Assembly (NCBI GenBank): GCA_946404705.1
Contig: CAMJES010000095.1
Span: 1-8,045, forward strand
Reading direction: 5' to 3'
Source: an uncultured Ruminococcus sp.
GTDB lineage: Bacteria; Bacillota; Clostridia; Oscillospirales; Ruminococcaceae
Length of the DNA: 8,045 bases
Shown: piece after piece, positions 5,995-8,045 of the stretch
How positions within the stretch are numbered: position 1 is the first letter of the stretch
How the letters are laid out: each line of letters opens with the position of its first letter
Program-made: the position numbers and the translations under genes
Notes under the pieces: model-generated
Database searches by the model: none
Seen by the model: the letters and a program-made list of their open reading frames with translations, nothing else
What the model was told of the DNA's origin: nothing

Positions 5995-7928
5995 GCAACT
6001 ATATTGCAGATTCCGGAAACGGCGCAGTAAACCCATACAATTTCGTTTCTCTCGGCAGCGGAGTTGAAAGAAGCGCACCTTCCTCGGGCAATATCTCCGG
6101 TGTTATCCATTGTTCAATGAAAAATGCCACACCGCTAGCTCTCCCCGACCTTCCAAATGTTGAAACAGAGCTTGTAAAGAATGAAAAGGGAAAACTTGAC
6201 GAGCATAAGAAAGCTCCGTTTTTCAAGATAGACGGAAAACCCGTCATTACGGGAAGCGAGATCCGAGGCGTTATCCGCTCGGCATACGAAACTCTCAGCA
6301 ACAGCTGTCTTTCCGTAAACAATAACAATATCCTTTCGGCAAGAACGAGTGATATAAGAAATCCGGGTGTTCTTTGCTTCACTGAGGGATGCTGGCTTCT
6401 TTATAAAGCCAAAGTCACAAAGCAATATGATGAAACAAGCAATGCCGTAAAAAGAACATGGAAGGATAAGACAGGCAGGAACGTAAATTTTTGGTTTACA
6501 AAAGATGAAAAAGTAGACTGCGAAAATATCGACCTAAAAAAAGCAGTTGAGAATTATGATGCCGCCCGTGAAATGTATAAAAAAACAATGCTCAAAAATG
6601 AGAATGAAAAGGAGGAAAGAATACTTTTTCCTGCTCTAAAAATGGACGGTACACCAAATCCTGTATTTTTTCTGTTTGAAAACAAGCACCTTTATCTTTC
6701 CCCTGCTCAAATTTCACGGTCGGTATATTCAAATAGGGTTAATGACCTACTCGGAAGTTATCATCACTGCAATGATTCTAAACATCTATGCGAAGCCTGC
6801 AATTTGTTCGGAATGATTGGTGAAAGCGACAGCGAATCGACCGCATCAGCCTCAAAGCTTAGATTCACAGATGCAAGGGGGGAAAATAATACGGTAATCA
6901 TCAAAAACGTAACGCTCAAAGAGCTTGCCTCCCCGAAGCTTTCAGCAATGGAGTTATATTCCACTGTACCCGATATGCACTTTCGCTGGACTTATGATTC
7001 ATCAGGCGTAAAACTTAACGGAAGAAAATTCTATTTTCACCACAAAGGATCATACTCCACAGAAGAAAAATCGCAGCGCAATATAACTACTGAGCTTGTT
7101 GACATAGGCGCAGTATTCTCCTTTGATGTGTTCTTCGATCAGCTTACCGAAAGCGAGCTGAAAAGACTTGTATGGACTCTTGCTATCGGTGAAAACAACG
7201 CCGATGGACATCAGATGCATAAACTTGGCCACGGCAAACCGCTCGGACTCGGCAGCGTTAAGATAACCGTTGATTCCGTTGTAAAAAGAAGCTTTGACCC
7301 GTTTACAATGACATTCACCACCGAAAGTATGAATGTCGACGCTTTTTTTGAGAAGACACCTTTTGATGAGTCTGCCGAATACTTCAAGGAGTATATGGCA
7401 GTTACCGATTTCGACTATCTTGAAGGTAAGCCTGTTGCTTATCCTTACGGAGATGATGGTGGAAAAGGAAAAGCTTCACAAGGCACTATTGCATGGTTTA
7501 AAGGCAATCGTAACGATGGTTCAATTGTTAATATAAAGAGTAACTGCGTTATAAGATGTCACCTTCCCAAGATCACAGACAAAAAGAACCTTGTTCTTCC
7601 TGCATTGATCAAAAGAGGAGGTTCAAATCAGAAAAATAACAATAACAGCCGTAACAAAAGTACTCAAAGCAATAATTACATTCCTGCACGGACAGCAAGC
7701 GACGACTACGGCAAAACCTCATCATCGGGAAATAAGGAGAAATCAAAGAGCGGTTATACCGGCCCGACATCCTTCGGTGATGATAAACCTTCCAACAGTG
7801 ATACTGCGACATTCAAGTGCAGAAAATGCGGCACCGTTAACGAGGTTCAGAAAAATAAGCCTTTTGCGAAACCGAATTCACTTATAATCTGCAAAAAGTG
7901 TAAATTCAAATTCTACGAAAAGTATTGA
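5991..7928 (+). CDS. Cas7 with large insertion (TIGR03986-type RAMP) and C-terminal zinc ribbon
   Basis: A 645-residue RAMP protein. The Cas7 core starts with ISGVIHCSMKNATPLALPD (35-53) and KIDGKPVITGSEIRGVIRSAYE (79-100). It is interrupted by a charged segment (about 105-250) before CEACNLFG (267-274), where C260, H265, C267 and C270 may hold zinc. The core continues with NGRKFYFHHKG (343-353) and ends in HKLGHGKPLGLGSVKI (410-425), its glycine-rich loop. This matches the 'Cas7-insertion' subunit of III-Dv effectors, expected at the 3' side of the crRNA filament. Beyond the core, GTIAWFKGNRNDGSIV (498-513) hints at an OB/cold-shock-like fold. A low-complexity Asn/Ser/Lys linker (about 542-607) leads to a four-Cys zinc ribbon (C610, C613, C634, C637). 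The start at 5991 sits in ATGA with the csx19 stop and has AAAGGG upstream at 5976-5981. Confidence 0.87.
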   Translation: MSNYIADSGNGAVNPYNFVSLGSGVERSAPSSGNISGVIHCSMKNATPLALPDLPNVETELVKNEKGKLDEHKKAPFFKIDGKPVITGSEIRGVIRSAYETLSNSCLSVNNNNILSARTSDIRNPGVLCFTEGCWLLYKAKVTKQYDETSNAVKRTWKDKTGRNVNFWFTKDEKVDCENIDLKKAVENYDAAREMYKKTMLKNENEKEERILFPALKMDGTPNPVFFLFENKHLYLSPAQISRSVYSNRVNDLLGSYHHCNDSKHLCEACNLFGMIGESDSESTASASKLRFTDARGENNTVIIKNVTLKELASPKLSAMELYSTVPDMHFRWTYDSSGVKLNGRKFYFHHKGSYSTEEKSQRNITTELVDIGAVFSFDVFFDQLTESELKRLVWTLAIGENNADGHQMHKLGHGKPLGLGSVKITVDSVVKRSFDPFTMTFTTESMNVDAFFEKTPFDESAEYFKEYMAVTDFDYLEGKPVAYPYGDDGGKGKASQGTIAWFKGNRNDGSIVNIKSNCVIRCHLPKITDKKNLVLPALIKRGGSNQKNNNNSRNKSTQSNNYIPARTASDDYGKTSSSGNKEKSKSGYTGPTSFGDDKPSNSDTATFKCRKCGTVNEVQKNKPFAKPNSLIICKKCKFKFYEKY

Positions 7929-7941
7929 TACGGGAGAAACT

Positions 7942-7999
7942 ATGCTTTACCAAACCGATATTTATACTGCACCTGCCGATATATCCGATGTAATGTCGG
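7942..7999 (+). CDS. Start of a further operon gene, truncated by the end of genomic sequence
   Basis: An ATG at 7942, 13 nt after the previous stop and preceded by GGGAG at 7932-7936, opens a frame beginning MLYQTDIYTAPADISDVMS. Genomic DNA ends at about 7999. The frame appears to continue into adapter sequence and to stop at 8020-8022, but that stop is artificial. The same strand and short spacing suggest it belongs to the effector operon. Nineteen residues are too few to identify it; a crRNA-processing, adaptation or accessory protein would all fit the position. Confidence 0.6.
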
Positions 8000-8045
8000 A
8001 GATCGGAAGAGCACACGTCTGAACTCCAGTCACCGGCTATGATAT
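8000..8045. other. Illumina TruSeq adapter and index (sequencing artefact)
   Basis: From 8000 the sequence is the standard TruSeq adapter: A plus GATCGGAAGAGC (8001-8012), continuing to CCAGTCAC (8026-8033). The 8-nt CGGCTATG at 8034-8041 equals the D709 i7 index as I remember it. The last four bases read ATAT where the adapter continues ATCT. This is not biological sequence and should be trimmed; position 8000 could be either genomic or adapter. Confidence 0.98.

Noticed and set aside
5284..6078. Long minus-strand open frame (264 codons) opposite Cas7-2x, csx19 and Cas7-insertion
   Set aside because: It spans the antisense of three well-supported genes, has Cys/Arg/Phe-rich shadow-like composition and no recognisable domain.

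Overview
The window holds the effector operon of a type III-D CRISPR system, in the multi-fusion layout known as III-Dv. It is preceded by the trailer end of a CRISPR array and a small CRISPR-linked gene. Every gene reads left to right. Strong AGGAGG-type ribosome sites, an AT-leaning composition with GGC/AAG-rich coding, and the protein sequences suggest a Bacillota host, perhaps an anaerobic gut or rumen clostridium of the Ruminococcus/Oscillospiraceae kind. That placement is an inference from style, not a database match.

Layout. Positions 1-217 carry one spacer-sized segment, then three 36-nt repeats with 36- and 37-nt spacers. The array runs off the left edge and ends in a degenerate terminal repeat. 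A perfect 18-bp hairpin with T-rich flanks (228-277) closes it. A 120-residue protein of unproven function follows (392-754). It looks like a small Rossmann-like protein and may belong with the CARF/ring-nuclease group. A strong sigma-70-type promoter (772-800) and a leader that can fold into a hairpin precede five tightly coupled genes: cas10 without an HD domain (915-2372), a Cas7-Cas5-Cas11-like fusion (2359-4308), a double Cas7, 'Cas7-2x' (4295-5527), csx19 (5527-5994), and a Cas7 with a large insertion and a C-terminal zinc ribbon (5991-7928). Four consecutive overlaps of 14, 14, 1 and 4 bases indicate one translationally coupled transcript.

How it should work (from the family). Cas7, Cas5, Cas11 and Csx19 modules assemble with Cas10 around a crRNA processed from the array. 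Cas7 aspartates would cut bound target RNA. Target binding may switch on the Cas10 palm (GGDE motif) to make a cyclic oligoadenylate signal, which the 120-residue protein might sense or degrade. Lack of an HD domain predicts no Cas10 DNase activity. No cas6, cas1 or cas2 is present in the window.

Right end. A further gene begins at 7942, but genomic sequence stops at about 7999. The last 46 bases are Illumina TruSeq adapter plus an index, so they are an assembly artefact. The apparent stop of the last reading frame lies inside the adapter.
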